DNA from: Polaromonas hydrogenivorans
GTDB taxonomy: Bacteria > Pseudomonadota > Gammaproteobacteria > Burkholderiales > Burkholderiaceae_C
Direction: 5' to 3'
Length of the DNA: 64,000 bases
Assembly (NCBI RefSeq): GCF_040105105.1
Contig: NZ_CP157679.1
Coordinates: forward strand, 115,282-179,281
Positions within the stretch are counted from its first letter, which is position 1; each line of letters opens with the position of its first letter. This document shows positions 18,414-27,785 of the stretch, one piece after another. The notes below the pieces were generated by a model. The model saw nothing but the letters and a program-made list of their open reading frames with translations. It was not told where the DNA came from and made no database searches. The translations under genes were made by a program, and so were the position numbers.

Positions 18414-19556
18414 ATGAATAACTTGTTTAACCCCTTTGATTTATCCGGCCGACAGCTTCGCAACCGCGTCGTCATGGCCCCGCTGACTCGCTCACGCGCT
18501 CCGCGGGATGTGGCCGATGAACGAGTGGCCCTGTACTATGCCCAGCGCGCGACCGCGGGCCTCATCGTAAGCGAGGGAACACCGATTTCCCGAGAGGGCC
18601 AAGGCTATCTGTTCAATCCCGGCATCTTCACCGCGGAGCAAATCGCGGGATGGCGCCTGACCACCGACTCTGTGCACGCTGTCGGTGGACGCATCTTTGC
18701 GCAGATCTGGCATGTCGGCCGCGTGTCCCACACTTCGATCCAGGAAGGCGGAAAGGCGCCTGTCAGCGCGAGCTCCAAACAGGCCATCGGCGCGACGGCG
18801 TTTGGCTACGACGAAGAGGGCGAGCCGAATCTTGTCGAAACCCCGGTACCGCGCCAACTCACCACAGACGAGGTTTCGCGAATCGTTCAGGATTTTGCGC
18901 AGGCCGCGGAGAACGCGGTTGAGGCGGGTTTTGATGGCGTGGAAATTCATGGTGCGAACGGCTATCTGTTTGAGCAATTCATGAACCCGCTGGTCAATGA
19001 CCGCACAGACCAGTATGCCGCTCACAGCATGACCGACAGACTGCGTTTCACGCTGGAGGTGGTCGATGCCGTCATTGCCCGCATTGGCGAAAAAAGGGTT
19101 GGCATTCGAATTTCCCCCTACGGACAGCTCTTCGATATGCCCCTTCATCCTGCAATTGACCAGACGTATACAACCCTGGCACGCGAGCTCGGGGCACGAA
19201 GGCTGGCGTATGTCCACGTGATGAACCAGTCCGGCTTCGCTGTAGGCAATAAGCAGGTGGACGGCGGATCGGAATCCGGTTTTGACGCACTTTTGCGTAC
19301 TATCAAGGCGCAGCTGCCTGAGACCGCCCTGATTTTGGCCGGCGGGATGACTCGTGAGCGCGCCGAAAAAATGATCTCCGCCGGCACTATCGACTTGGCC
19401 GCATTCGGGACCAACTTCATCAGCAATCCTGACCTTGTGGCGCGACTGCAGAACAACTGGCCACTGTCTCCACCCGACCGCGCCACGTTCTACGGTGGCA
19501 CCGCCAAGGGTTACATCGACTACCCGCCGTACGAGGCGGCCGAGGCCATGGCCTGA
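18414..19556 (+). CDS. Old yellow enzyme family NADH:flavin oxidoreductase
   Basis: 380-residue FMN enzyme of the NemA/OPR type that reduces activated C=C bonds, nitro compounds or nitrate esters using NAD(P)H. Seen: NRVVMAPLTRSRA at the N-terminus, QIWHVGRVSH, DGVEIHGANGYLFEQFMNP (substrate-binding His-Asn pair), VGIRISPYG and ALILAGGM/FGTNFISNPDLV phosphate-binding segments. Full family length. Expression is probably controlled by the divergent LysR regulator, perhaps in response to an electrophile. Confidence 0.94.
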   Translation: MNNLFNPFDLSGRQLRNRVVMAPLTRSRAPRDVADERVALYYAQRATAGLIVSEGTPISREGQGYLFNPGIFTAEQIAGWRLTTDSVHAVGGRIFAQIWHVGRVSHTSIQEGGKAPVSASSKQAIGATAFGYDEEGEPNLVETPVPRQLTTDEVSRIVQDFAQAAENAVEAGFDGVEIHGANGYLFEQFMNPLVNDRTDQYAAHSMTDRLRFTLEVVDAVIARIGEKRVGIRISPYGQLFDMPLHPAIDQTYTTLARELGARRLAYVHVMNQSGFAVGNKQVDGGSESGFDALLRTIKAQLPETALILAGGMTRERAEKMISAGTIDLAAFGTNFISNPDLVARLQNNWPLSPPDRATFYGGTAKGYIDYPPYEAAEAMA

Positions 19557-19592
19557 TTTCAAGGCTAGACGTAGGAATTGAACTTCCCAGAA

Positions 19593-19614
19593 GCTGCCGG
19601 TGGTGACCGGCAGC
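19593..19614 (+). terminator. Hairpin after the oxidoreductase gene
   Basis: GCTGCCGGT and ACCGGCAGC pair over nine bases with a GGTG loop, 37 bases after the stop. There is no T run, so this is a weak or factor-dependent terminator candidate. Confidence 0.4.
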
Positions 19615-19685
19615 AACCGCTGCATTGCAGCCAGTGGTTCAATGCTGCAAACACTCCAGCTTGACATAACGCCAGTTGTCCCTTG

Positions 19686-20195
19686 TCATTGGATTGACCA
19701 GATTGGCTGCATGAATTTGTGCCAGGCGCGATAACCAGCCATGAGCGCCCGTGCATCGGCAAGCGCATGGTGTGGGGGCCAGTCTTGGGTATAGAGGTGG
19801 TTCTGTGCCCGCTCAAAGACCGGGTGCGTGATGGCATAGCCATCCAAGTGCAGCTTGTCGCCCACGTTGGCGGGTGGTTGCCGGTGGTAGCGGCCAAAGT
19901 AGGCGTCGGCCAGTAGCAGCCAATCGCCTTCGAAGTCATAGATGATTGTGGCCGGTTCCGGTAGCGTCTCAAACCAGTCCCGCAAGCGAAGCGTTAACTC
20001 GGCGCGGCTGCATAGCGCACCAGGAACCCGATCCAGCAAGGTTAAAACCGTTTCACGGACAAAACTACTGCAAGCGTCCCGGTGATAGTCAGTGCGCTCG
20101 GCGTAGAACTCGCGGCCATCTTCGGCCACCAGCGCAATGCTGATGAGGTCGGGCCGGACAAAATTCGTGAACTCGGTATCGAGGAAAACTAGCAT
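19686..20195 (-). CDS. DEDD-family 3'-5' exonuclease-like protein
   Basis: 169 residues. MLVFLDTEFTNF holds the first Asp-x-Glu pair, IIYDFEGDWLLLADA the second aspartate region, and PPHHALADARAL the His-x4-Asp motif of DEDDh nucleases. The compact size resembles RNase T/oligoribonuclease-like housekeeping or plasmid exonucleases. The start at 20195 is set by the family N-terminus; directly upstream lies an IS5 transposase remnant, so its original promoter may be lost. Confidence 0.82.
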   Translation of the reverse strand: MLVFLDTEFTNFVRPDLISIALVAEDGREFYAERTDYHRDACSSFVRETVLTLLDRVPGALCSRAELTLRLRDWFETLPEPATIIYDFEGDWLLLADAYFGRYHRQPPANVGDKLHLDGYAITHPVFERAQNHLYTQDWPPHHALADARALMAGYRAWHKFMQPIWSIQ

Positions 20196-20206
20196 TGGTC
20201 CGGACT

Positions 20207-20388
20207 TTCTAACGCCTTGCAGGCCTGGGGTTTGCGCCTCGTGCAGGATGGCAAACAGCCCGCTCATCAACACACACGCCTCGTTGGCCATCCGGCGTAT
20301 CGGGCGCAGGCGGATGGTTGCCCGGGACAAAGTCCTCCAGTCGGTGCAGCGTGAAGGGACTTTCAGTGAAGGTGTCGGCTCCGCGCAT
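20207..20388 (-). pseudogene. IS5-family transposase N-terminal remnant
   Basis: From 20388 the minus strand gives MRGADTFTESPFTLHRLEDF followed by VPGNHP; after a frameshift it continues LRPIRRMANEACVLMSGLFA. This is the characteristic N-terminus of a large IS5 subgroup. The catalytic part is missing. A C-terminal piece of the same kind of transposase is at 34299-34817. Confidence 0.72.
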
Positions 20389-20391
20389 GGG

Positions 20392-21805
20392 CTGACTCAT
20401 CTCATTGCACACAAGTCACCCATCGTTGAACTGCCGGGCATAACGGGCACCCTCGACGAAGACGGCAATCTCCTGCATGCCCAGCCAAATCGTCCTGGCG
20501 CCCGGTTCGCCATCGTGCTTTCTGCCCAGAAATCCCCCGCGCTGGGCAATCAGGCGCACCACGGTATTGAGCGTGGGCGTCTGCCGGGGCACGGGCTTTT
20601 TGTTCAGGATGAACGCCGCTCGCCACTCGTCGGGCTCGAACAACAGGTCGGCCGGTAAATCGGGCAAGGTGCGCCCCAGCCGCATCAAGCGGTTGATGCG
20701 CCAGGCAATGACCATGTACAGCGCCAGCGCGGTTTGCAGCCGTTCGGTGTCGGCCAGCTGCAAGCGCTCGACCCGGCAGCCCTCCTTGAGTACCAGGAAA
20801 AAAAGCTCAATTTCCCACCGAGCGCGGTACCAATTGACGAGCTCCACTGCGTCCTGCAGCGTGGATGCCACCCGGTTGGTCAGCAGGCGCCAGACCACCG
20901 GCTTGGCGCCCGCGGGCGCGTTGATTTCTGACGCAATGAGGCAAGTCACTTCGAGCTGGCCACCCTGGCGGTCGGGCAGCACGATGCGCTGGGCGCGCAC
21001 CTCCTGCTCGACCGCGCGGGCCTTGCGTCCGCGACCGGCCGGCATCTCGAAGCGGATATGCCCCAGCGGCGCGCTGACCATGACTTCATCCCACAGCTTG
21101 CCCCCTTCGGGCAGCACCCGGTTGTGCTGGCAGCGCACCAGGTAGTCGGCCGCATGGTTCATCTTGCGGGCCATCAACAGCAGCGCCAGGATGTCCGACT
21201 CGCGGTCGCCGATGCACACATGGCGCGTGCCGGGCAGCTCGCGGGCCTGCTCGGCAATGCGCTCGTAACTTTCCACCCAGCGCAGGCTTTCGAGCACGCC
21301 GCCGCGCGGCGCATCGCCCGTCTTGAACTCGCGCGCCCAGGTCCAGCAGTTCATCACCCCCAGCGGCTCGCGCTGGGGCGTGACCACGTAGGTTGGGTGC
21401 AGGAGCAATCCGCGCTGGGCCTCGTAGCTCAGCGGCCCCAGGCCCGTCATCGCCTGCCCGTTGTAGTCCAGCTCGGTCGTGTCCTGCAGGCACAGCACTA
21501 CCGCGTGCTCGCGGATACGGGTCACCGTCGCCTGGCGGTGGGCCGCCATCACCTCTTCACAGCTGACTTGCTCGTTGCGCAGAAACCGGTAGGCCGCTGC
21601 CGTCTCGGCCCAGTTCTCGCACGCCCCGGGAATGCTCGCTCCGGGCTTTTGCCCCAGCCGCTCGGCCAGCAGCACGGCGCGCCGGTTCAGACGCGGGTCA
21701 CCTAAATCAATCGTCTCGAATTCCTGTTGCGCCCAGCCCATCCACTTGCCCCTTTAATTACTCCGATGCCTATGTTACGGACATGTGTGTAATGGGATGG
21801 GGCTG
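20392..21805 (-). mobile_element. IS4-family (IS50-like) insertion sequence
   Basis: Ends match over 20 of 26 positions: left begins CTGACTCATCTCATTGCACA, right (complement) begins CAGCCCCATCCCATTACACA. The left end resembles the Tn5 outside end (CTGACTC...ACACAAGT). No 9-bp target duplication is visible, so one flank may have been rearranged. Confidence 0.72.
20416..21741 (-). CDS. IS4-family (Tn5-like) transposase
   Basis: 441 residues. CLQDTTELDYNG gives the first Asp, CIGDRESDILALLL the second, and NWYRARWEIELFFLVLKEGC the Y-x2-R-x3-E-x6-K signature of the IS4 superfamily. The N-terminus (WAQQEFETIDLGDPRLNRR) is Tn5-transposase-like. AAGGGG lies seven bases before the start. It appears intact, so this copy may be active. 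Confidence 0.92.
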   Translation of the reverse strand: MGWAQQEFETIDLGDPRLNRRAVLLAERLGQKPGASIPGACENWAETAAAYRFLRNEQVSCEEVMAAHRQATVTRIREHAVVLCLQDTTELDYNGQAMTGLGPLSYEAQRGLLLHPTYVVTPQREPLGVMNCWTWAREFKTGDAPRGGVLESLRWVESYERIAEQARELPGTRHVCIGDRESDILALLLMARKMNHAADYLVRCQHNRVLPEGGKLWDEVMVSAPLGHIRFEMPAGRGRKARAVEQEVRAQRIVLPDRQGGQLEVTCLIASEINAPAGAKPVVWRLLTNRVASTLQDAVELVNWYRARWEIELFFLVLKEGCRVERLQLADTERLQTALALYMVIAWRINRLMRLGRTLPDLPADLLFEPDEWRAAFILNKKPVPRQTPTLNTVVRLIAQRGGFLGRKHDGEPGARTIWLGMQEIAVFVEGARYARQFNDG

Positions 21806-21919
21806 ACTGGGTTGGTATCGGGTCCCCATGGCGTGATTGACGCCTGATTCACAGGGCAGCATCACTTCGAGTTCTTGCGGCATCATCTGCAGCCGTGCGA
21901 TCAACTCACTGACTTTCAT
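21770..21919 (-). pseudogene. Small gene truncated by the IS4-type insertion
   Basis: Starts at 21919 (GGGAGGG four bases upstream) with MKVSELIARLQMMPQELEVM. After about 38 codons it enters the IS end at 21805 and stops within it. No continuation was found across the element. The product resembles short plasmid-borne proteins of unknown role. Confidence 0.5.
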
Positions 21920-22106
21920 TGAACCCTCCCGGTGTCGGAAAACACAATCCATGGCGGCTTCAGATCACGCTCGCCCAGCACTGCAGCGAGTTCTCAAAGC
22001 AGACCTTCAGCAAAAACCTGGCGCCCGGCTAAGCTCCACTATTTGGATTGGTTGTAAAAGGTTGCATTTTATGTCATATTACACCCATTCAAACAAGGGG
22101 ATGAAC

Positions 22107-22325
22107 ATGGCTGTTGCTTTGAAATTGTCGGATGAATTGGTGCAGGACGCAAAAGCCGTTGCGGCGGCCGAACACCGCTCTGTGCCCAAGCAAATCGAGT
22201 ATTGGGCACGTATTGGGAAGGCCGTTTTGGAAAACCCGGAACTCCCGCTGCGATTGATTCAGGACACGATGCTGTCGCTTGAGGAGGCCAAAGCGGGCCG
22301 GGTTTCAGCGTACACATTCGGTTAG
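22107..22325 (+). CDS. ParD-like ribbon-helix-helix antitoxin
   Basis: 72 residues beginning MAVALKLSDELVQDAKAVAA, a ribbon-helix-helix DNA-binding fold, with HRSVPKQIEYWARIGKAV typical of the ParD-like antitoxin group. The start at 22107 is preferred over 22101 because AAGGGG lies six bases before it. It precedes the toxin gene by four bases and probably represses the pair. Confidence 0.82.
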   Translation: MAVALKLSDELVQDAKAVAAAEHRSVPKQIEYWARIGKAVLENPELPLRLIQDTMLSLEEAKAGRVSAYTFG

Positions 22326-22329
22326 CCGG

Positions 22330-22623
22330 ATGCCATTGGCCATTCTCACGACACCGTCGTTTGCCCGCATCGCGAAGAAGCTTCACGCAAAAGAAAAGAA
22401 GATATTGGACCAGGCGGTCAGGAATGTTGCCGATGATCCGACGATTGGCGAAGAAAAAAAAGGTGACCTGTCGGGGGTTTTTGTCTATAAATTCAAACTC
22501 AACAATCAAGAAACGTTGCTGGCGTACAGCTTGAATCCTGACAAGCGGGCACCTGACGAAGTGGTGTTGCTCGCTGTGGGGCCGCACGAAAACTTCTACT
22601 CGCAACTCAAGCGAGCGAGTTGA
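22330..22623 (+). CDS. RelE/ParE-superfamily toxin
   Basis: 97 residues: an N-terminal helical pair (TPSFARIAKKLHAKEKKILD), then strands with GDLSGVFVYKFKLNNQETLL and VVLLAVGPHENFYSQL at the end. The fold matches RelE/ParE toxins, which cleave mRNA on the ribosome or poison gyrase. It follows its ParD-like antitoxin by four bases. Target not deducible. Confidence 0.82.
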   Translation: MPLAILTTPSFARIAKKLHAKEKKILDQAVRNVADDPTIGEEKKGDLSGVFVYKFKLNNQETLLAYSLNPDKRAPDEVVLLAVGPHENFYSQLKRAS

Positions 22624-22822
22624 TCCCGATGCGACCCGGAATTCTTGATTCGCCTGAACTATGCAGGCACGCAATGGGTCGGAAGACAAGGCCGGAAAAT
22701 TGACAAGCATTTAACATAATCTACGGGGGTAATACGTTGACATCTGTGACAACCGAATAAGCACGGGCTGTTCTGCCCCAACAGGGGCTAGAACAATTGA
22801 GGAGCTGACTCGTTCACCAGCT

Positions 22823-23083
22823 TCACAACAGGATGATCTCGGCCCGGCCGCTGATGACCGGCTTGCACAGGATGTTGTAGTCGTCGGCATCAAAGCGGGC
22901 AGCCACCGTGTCGAGCTGGCGGGCCTGGGCTTCGCTGGCGGCGCTGCCCAGGTAATGCCAATTGCGGATGACATGGAACTGGCAGTCCTTCCCGTCGCGC
23001 TCGACCAGGGCGATGGCGCCAAGGTAGGGCCAGCAGGCCACGCGCAGCGCGTCCAGGCTGGCGAGCAGGCGGCTGGCCAGCAC
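22823..23083 (-). pseudogene. C-terminal fragment of a DNA polymerase III epsilon/Cho-like nuclease
   Basis: 86 residues: LLASLDALRVACWPYLGAIA, VIRNWHYLGSAASEAQARQL and FDADDYNILCKPVI. This matches the region after the GIY-YIG domain in exonuclease-Cho fusion proteins of proteobacteria. The nuclease domains are missing, and the fragment abuts a HigB remnant on the other strand. Confidence 0.45.
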
Positions 23084-23208
23084 GGCGCGTGGTGTTTAAC
23101 CTCAAGGGCAATGAGTCCCGCTTGATAGTTGCTGTAGCCCACAACGTGGGATTCGTGTATGTGAAGTTCATTGGCACTCATGCGCAATATGACGCTGTGG
23201 ACGTCTGA
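23083..23208 (+). pseudogene. HigB-type toxin C-terminal remnant
   Basis: The plus frame ending at TGA 23206-23208 reads VVFNLKGNESRLIVAVAHNV then FVYVKFIGTHAQYDAVDV, the diagnostic second half of HigB (RelE-like) toxins. The first half is replaced by unrelated DNA and no HigA antitoxin follows. Confidence 0.65.
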
Positions 23209-23306
23209 ACTGACGCTCGGGCTTCCTGTTCAATTGGAGTGACTACTGGCAAATGGTGCAGCACCTCGTGGTTTTCCAAAATTGCCATGACTCTTTCTGA
23301 TTGGGT

Positions 23307-26300
23307 TTAGCGTCCGAGTTTTTTGCCACGCTCGCGCTGCTTTTTCTCCTCGTTTTGCATGGCTTCGCGCTCTTCGCTAAGGAACGTTCTCATGCCGCCC
23401 TCCCCGTCCTTGCTTTCGATCTGGTTACCAGGTGCAAACCGCCCGTGACCGGTGTCGATGCCGTCATATTCGAGCTTTTCAGTGAGTTCGGCTGTCTTGT
23501 ACAGCCTCACTTTGTCCTGCCAGCGCACGGCCACGAACACCTCGTTGGAAGCCACGACAACGCCGCTGGCCGGGATGTCATGGTAGGCCTCGGGCGTTTT
23601 TAACCGTGCCATCACGCTGTGCTGGTCGGCTGCTGCTCTGGCCGCATCAATCTGCTGGTGAATATCAGCCAGCTGGGCAGGTTCTGAAAGCCGGTATTCT
23701 TCGGCAGCGTTCTCGGCGCCCACCACTTTTTGAGCCTCAGCGATTTCAGCCTGGGCATCTTGCCCGGCTTGGGTTTTTTCTTCTTGCTCCAGACGGTGCG
23801 CTTCGGCTTGAGCGGCCTGGGCAGCGGCTTCTTTGACCCGTGCCATCGCCTCTTGAACACCCTGGGCGGCCTCTGCGCCGGCCTGCTCGGAGGCCAGGGT
23901 CAACACTGGCGCAGCTGGTTTGATTGCGTCGACTAGCTCAACGCGGCTTGTCTTACCTGCTCCGGCGCGTCGCACATTGTGATGTTGCCCGGCTGGTAGG
24001 TGTCCCAGACCGTCATGTAAAGCGCCCGGCAATAGCATTCCACGGTGTGGTCCAGCAGCATCCACACGGCCAGCGGGCAGTTCATGCACACCACTGGCTG
24101 GGTCGGTTTGAGGTGCTGCGGGGCGTTCTTGAGCACGGGCGAGGTCGTCGGCAAATCGAGCGCGGGCGCCAGCCTCCCGTCTGTTGCGGGCAAGGATATG
24201 GGCAGGAGGCCGGCCTTGGTCTGGAGTTCGGCTGAGGACATGGGAAATTCCTTTGTGAAGCTGTTGCGGGGTCAGGTGAGACAAGCCCGGCGTGATGCCT
24301 TGGGCCATCTGGATGGCAGCAAGGCGCGCTTTGTCTGCCCGGGTGAGGGACACGCGGGCGAGTTCGTCCAGGTGCCTTGCCGATTGCGGCGCCTGGGCGG
24401 CTAAAAAGTCTTTGTAGAGGTCGGCGTTGGGTTTGTCATGCGCAGCGATAAGTTCCTTTTTATCTGATGTGATCTGTCTGGTCAGCGCGGCCTGGCGCTC
24501 GGCTTTAACGGCTTCTGGTGCCTCTGATTCCCCAATGACGGCCTTGGCTTGACGTTTGTGTTCGTCAATGGCTTGGCGCGCTGCTTTGAACTGCGCATCC
24601 CGGGCTTTCAGGTGTTCTGCGAACTCCCGCTGAAGGGTTTGGTCAATGACCTGGCCGGGCTCGCGGCGCGGCTGCGAGTAGGCTTTGGCAAGCTGCTCGG
24701 CGTAACACTGCTTCAAGATCGGCGCGGCTTCCATCCGGTAGTCCAGGTGCATGGCCTGGGTCAGGAAAGCGGCGGCGTCCATCACTTGGTCGCCGACCTG
24801 GATGCGCTGCTTTCCGGCGCCATTGGTCACGATGGTGCAGCGGCTGGTGTCCAGACCATGCGATTTGCTCACATGATCGAGCACCCGCCCGGCCTCCAGG
24901 TGGGCGACGATTTCCTGGTACTGGGCGGTCTGCGCCGCCCGCTCGATGACCTTGGCCGCGTTCATGTTGGCCACGTATTGGCCCATCATCGAATCCTCCT
25001 GGCGGTGCTCCGAAGTCCACTCACGGCCGGCTGTGAAGGCTTTTTGGCCGGTGCGGTCCAGGGCTTTGACCATTTCAGGGAGGGTGGCGAACTGCTCGGC
25101 GCTGGCGTAAATGCTGGCCTCGTGCCGGTGCCGGGTCATGGCGACGCCCAAATTTTCTTTGGTCATGCTTTTGTCGGCCAGGACAAATGCGGCGTCAACG
25201 GTCATGCCCTGGGATTTGTGGACGGTGACGGCATACCCATAATCGATGTGGACGCCTTTATCGGCCTCTTGCTGCGCTCGGAATTCAGTGGTGCGGCCAC
25301 CACCCTCAAGGATGATGGTCACGGTGCCTTCTGCACTGATTTTGGACACGGTGCCGGTGCTGCCATTTTTCACATCCAGATCGCGGTCGGCTTTGGTGAA
25401 CATGACCTTTTCCCCCACGGCCATGGGGAGTGTGCCCCGGCTGGTGGTCACGTCGATTTCGCTTTTGAGCTGGCGCTGCTTTTTGAGTTCGGCCCGCATC
25501 AGCTCGTTGAGCTCGATGCGGCTGGCATTGGTGTGAACCAGCACAATGCGGCTTTGCGCAGGGTTCATGATGCGGTGGGTGCTCCAGGCCCGGACCAGCG
25601 CAATTTGTGCATCCTTCTCGGTGTCTTCAAGGTGGACGCAGCCCTGCTCGGCATAGTCCTGCAGGCCTTCAATGTCGTGAACGGCGAACTTCTGGGAAGC
25701 CTGGCGCTGCCACTGGGTTTTCTGGCGCATGATTTCGCTCAGGCTGGCGACTTCGGCGCGTTCGCTGACCTCTACAAACGCATTGCCATACTCGACGGCG
25801 GCGAGCTGCCTGGCGTCGCCCACCAAGCGAAGGCGTGCGCCTGCAGCTTCTGTATAAGCCATGAGTTTTTCAAGGTCGCGCGATCCGACCATCCCGGCTT
25901 CGTCAACCACCAGCACGCTTTGGGCGTCCAGCGTGAGATTGCCTTTTTGGAGGTCTATCAGCATTCGGGCAATCGTGCGAGATTGAATGCCGGAATCGCG
26001 CTCCAGGTCTTCGGCGGTCTTGCCTTGCAAGATCGCACCATAGACAGTGAAGCCCTCTTTTTGGTAGGCTTGGCGCATCGCGGCCAGGACGAACGATTTC
26101 CCGGTGCCTGCAGCGCCATTGACCACGACCAGCTGCTTTCCTGAGCACAGCAGCTTGAAAGCTTCGCGCTGGCCTTGGTTGAAGGGCTTGGCGTCGATGA
26201 CGGCCTGTTGTTGGGCAGCTGACACGGCTTTGACAGGAGCGCGGGCCATGCGCTCGGCCCGCTCGGTCAGACGCTTTTCAATGGCAACAATGGCGCTGGA

Positions 26301-27785
26301 TGTGAACTGCATCCCGCGCTCATTGTTGCTGTGAATGACCAGCGCAGGGCAGGCCAGCACCGCTTTCATGGCGGCTTCGTATTGCGCGTGGCCGTCCGTG
26401 TTTTTGAGAAGGTGGCGCTCCAATGTGGCTTCTGAAAAGTGCGACTGGTTGAACGTCAGGGTGTCGATGACTTCGCCGGGTGCAGCCATGATCTGCTCCC
26501 CGGCGGCGTTGGCTTCGAGCAGCTGGTCGGTGGTGCGAAGGTACGTTGCGTTCAGCCTGGCACTGGTGAAGTCTTCAATGTGCGTGTGGTGGGCGGCCTG
26601 CTCCACTTGAAACACGTTCATGTATTTAACCAGCGCGTCGATCTGTGACTGTGCTAAAACCTGCGGTCCGGCCAGCCGTTCGATGGCGGCCTCGTTTTTT
26701 TTAGGGTTGACGTAGCCAAAGGTGCTTTCAAGCTCAACAAAATGGGCAACTTCAATCCTGTCGAGCAGGTACGTTTTTTGCTTGTCAGTCGCTTTCACAT
26801 AATGCTGCAGATAAAATTTAGATGACGGGGTGAGGTACTTGATTTCACGCGCCCTGTCGCGCCACTTTTGCAGCAAAAGATCTCGCCTGGTTTTTGCCGC
26901 CTGGATCTGCTCCGGGCTCTGCTGGTTTGATCTCCTTGCATAGAAATCAACCTTCTCTTGCATGGGCTTGGACACGAATTCGGAACTGAACTGGTAATCC
27001 TTGAGGCGGACATTTTGCTTTTCGCCAGGCAGCTTCAGTTGCAGGTATTCCCCACCCTTGCCTTCACTTACTTCACCCATGGTTTTGAGCATCGCCATGA
27101 AGGCTTGCGGGCTTTCAATCTTCTGCGCCATCATCTGATCGCGGACCATTGCCAATATGTTTTGATTTCGGCCGGTAAACACATCTTCCTTGATCCGAGA
27201 AATAATGTCTGCTTCGCTGGTGAACTCGGTTCTACGGTTGTCCTTGGGTGAAGCCAATCCATATTTTTGATTGATGGATTCCTGAAACGCATCAATCACA
27301 TCCATTGTCTTGTCTTTGGATGCATATTTGGCAGTGAGCATTTCAAAGACCGACTCACGCTTGCCTGTGACTAGATTTGATTTGGGAATAACAAAGTGGA
27401 TGTGCGGATAACGCGCAACCGTCTCATACAGCTTTGTTTTGGAGTTCCACTTTTGCTCAGTGGCCATTTTCGGCATATGGGCTTCAGCATATAAATAGAT
27501 CTCATCTTCACCAAAGGCTTGGTTGATGAAGTTTTTAAAGTCAGCCGTGATGGCCTGTAATACCTCTATTGAAATATCCTTTTCTTTAAAAGACAAGGTA
27601 ATGTGATCGTAGCGCTCGTGTTCAGAGTCTCTTGAATGGATAATGCTGTCGCATATGTCCAGGTCACCTTCCAACACAATGCGCTGATCGATTTGATCGC
27701 GTGACAAAGTCCGGCCTTGTTTTTTACCATCTTCAAAATATTCTTTAATCCCTGAATTACCGCCACCAAAGGCAAAGACGGCCAT
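23307..27785 (-). CDS. Conjugative relaxase-helicase (TraA/MobA-like)
   Basis: 1492 residues, the transfer initiator. The N-terminal relaxase domain has the metal-binding histidine motif ARYPHIHFVIPK (His128, His130) plus EAH at 103. An SF1 helicase follows, with Walker A NGAAGTGKS (about 557-564), LVVDEAGMVGS (about 625-635) and a C-terminal VTVHKSQGMT. The last 500 residues are Gln/Ala/Lys-rich coiled coil, ending in a small beta domain (about 1390-1450). It would nick oriT, probably in the region 28205-28271, and unwind the strand. Its ATG follows the MobC stop directly. No mating-pair genes are in the window. Confidence 0.9.
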   Translation of the reverse strand: MAVFAFGGGNSGIKEYFEDGKKQGRTLSRDQIDQRIVLEGDLDICDSIIHSRDSEHERYDHITLSFKEKDISIEVLQAITADFKNFINQAFGEDEIYLYAEAHMPKMATEQKWNSKTKLYETVARYPHIHFVIPKSNLVTGKRESVFEMLTAKYASKDKTMDVIDAFQESINQKYGLASPKDNRRTEFTSEADIISRIKEDVFTGRNQNILAMVRDQMMAQKIESPQAFMAMLKTMGEVSEGKGGEYLQLKLPGEKQNVRLKDYQFSSEFVSKPMQEKVDFYARRSNQQSPEQIQAAKTRRDLLLQKWRDRAREIKYLTPSSKFYLQHYVKATDKQKTYLLDRIEVAHFVELESTFGYVNPKKNEAAIERLAGPQVLAQSQIDALVKYMNVFQVEQAAHHTHIEDFTSARLNATYLRTTDQLLEANAAGEQIMAAPGEVIDTLTFNQSHFSEATLERHLLKNTDGHAQYEAAMKAVLACPALVIHSNNERGMQFTSSAIVAIEKRLTERAERMARAPVKAVSAAQQQAVIDAKPFNQGQREAFKLLCSGKQLVVVNGAAGTGKSFVLAAMRQAYQKEGFTVYGAILQGKTAEDLERDSGIQSRTIARMLIDLQKGNLTLDAQSVLVVDEAGMVGSRDLEKLMAYTEAAGARLRLVGDARQLAAVEYGNAFVEVSERAEVASLSEIMRQKTQWQRQASQKFAVHDIEGLQDYAEQGCVHLEDTEKDAQIALVRAWSTHRIMNPAQSRIVLVHTNASRIELNELMRAELKKQRQLKSEIDVTTSRGTLPMAVGEKVMFTKADRDLDVKNGSTGTVSKISAEGTVTIILEGGGRTTEFRAQQEADKGVHIDYGYAVTVHKSQGMTVDAAFVLADKSMTKENLGVAMTRHRHEASIYASAEQFATLPEMVKALDRTGQKAFTAGREWTSEHRQEDSMMGQYVANMNAAKVIERAAQTAQYQEIVAHLEAGRVLDHVSKSHGLDTSRCTIVTNGAGKQRIQVGDQVMDAAAFLTQAMHLDYRMEAAPILKQCYAEQLAKAYSQPRREPGQVIDQTLQREFAEHLKARDAQFKAARQAIDEHKRQAKAVIGESEAPEAVKAERQAALTRQITSDKKELIAAHDKPNADLYKDFLAAQAPQSARHLDELARVSLTRADKARLAAIQMAQGITPGLSHLTPQQLHKGISHVLSRTPDQGRPPAHILARNRREAGARARFADDLARAQERPAAPQTDPASGVHELPAGRVDAAGPHRGMLLPGALHDGLGHLPAGQHHNVRRAGAGKTSRVELVDAIKPAAPVLTLASEQAGAEAAQGVQEAMARVKEAAAQAAQAEAHRLEQEEKTQAGQDAQAEIAEAQKVVGAENAAEEYRLSEPAQLADIHQQIDAARAAADQHSVMARLKTPEAYHDIPASGVVVASNEVFVAVRWQDKVRLYKTAELTEKLEYDGIDTGHGRFAPGNQIESKDGEGGMRTFLSEEREAMQNEEKKQRERGKKLGR

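Noticed and set aside
24549..26144. 531-codon plus-strand open frame
   Set aside because: Lies antisense inside the relaxase-helicase gene; it arises from GC-rich codon use and has no recognisable protein character.
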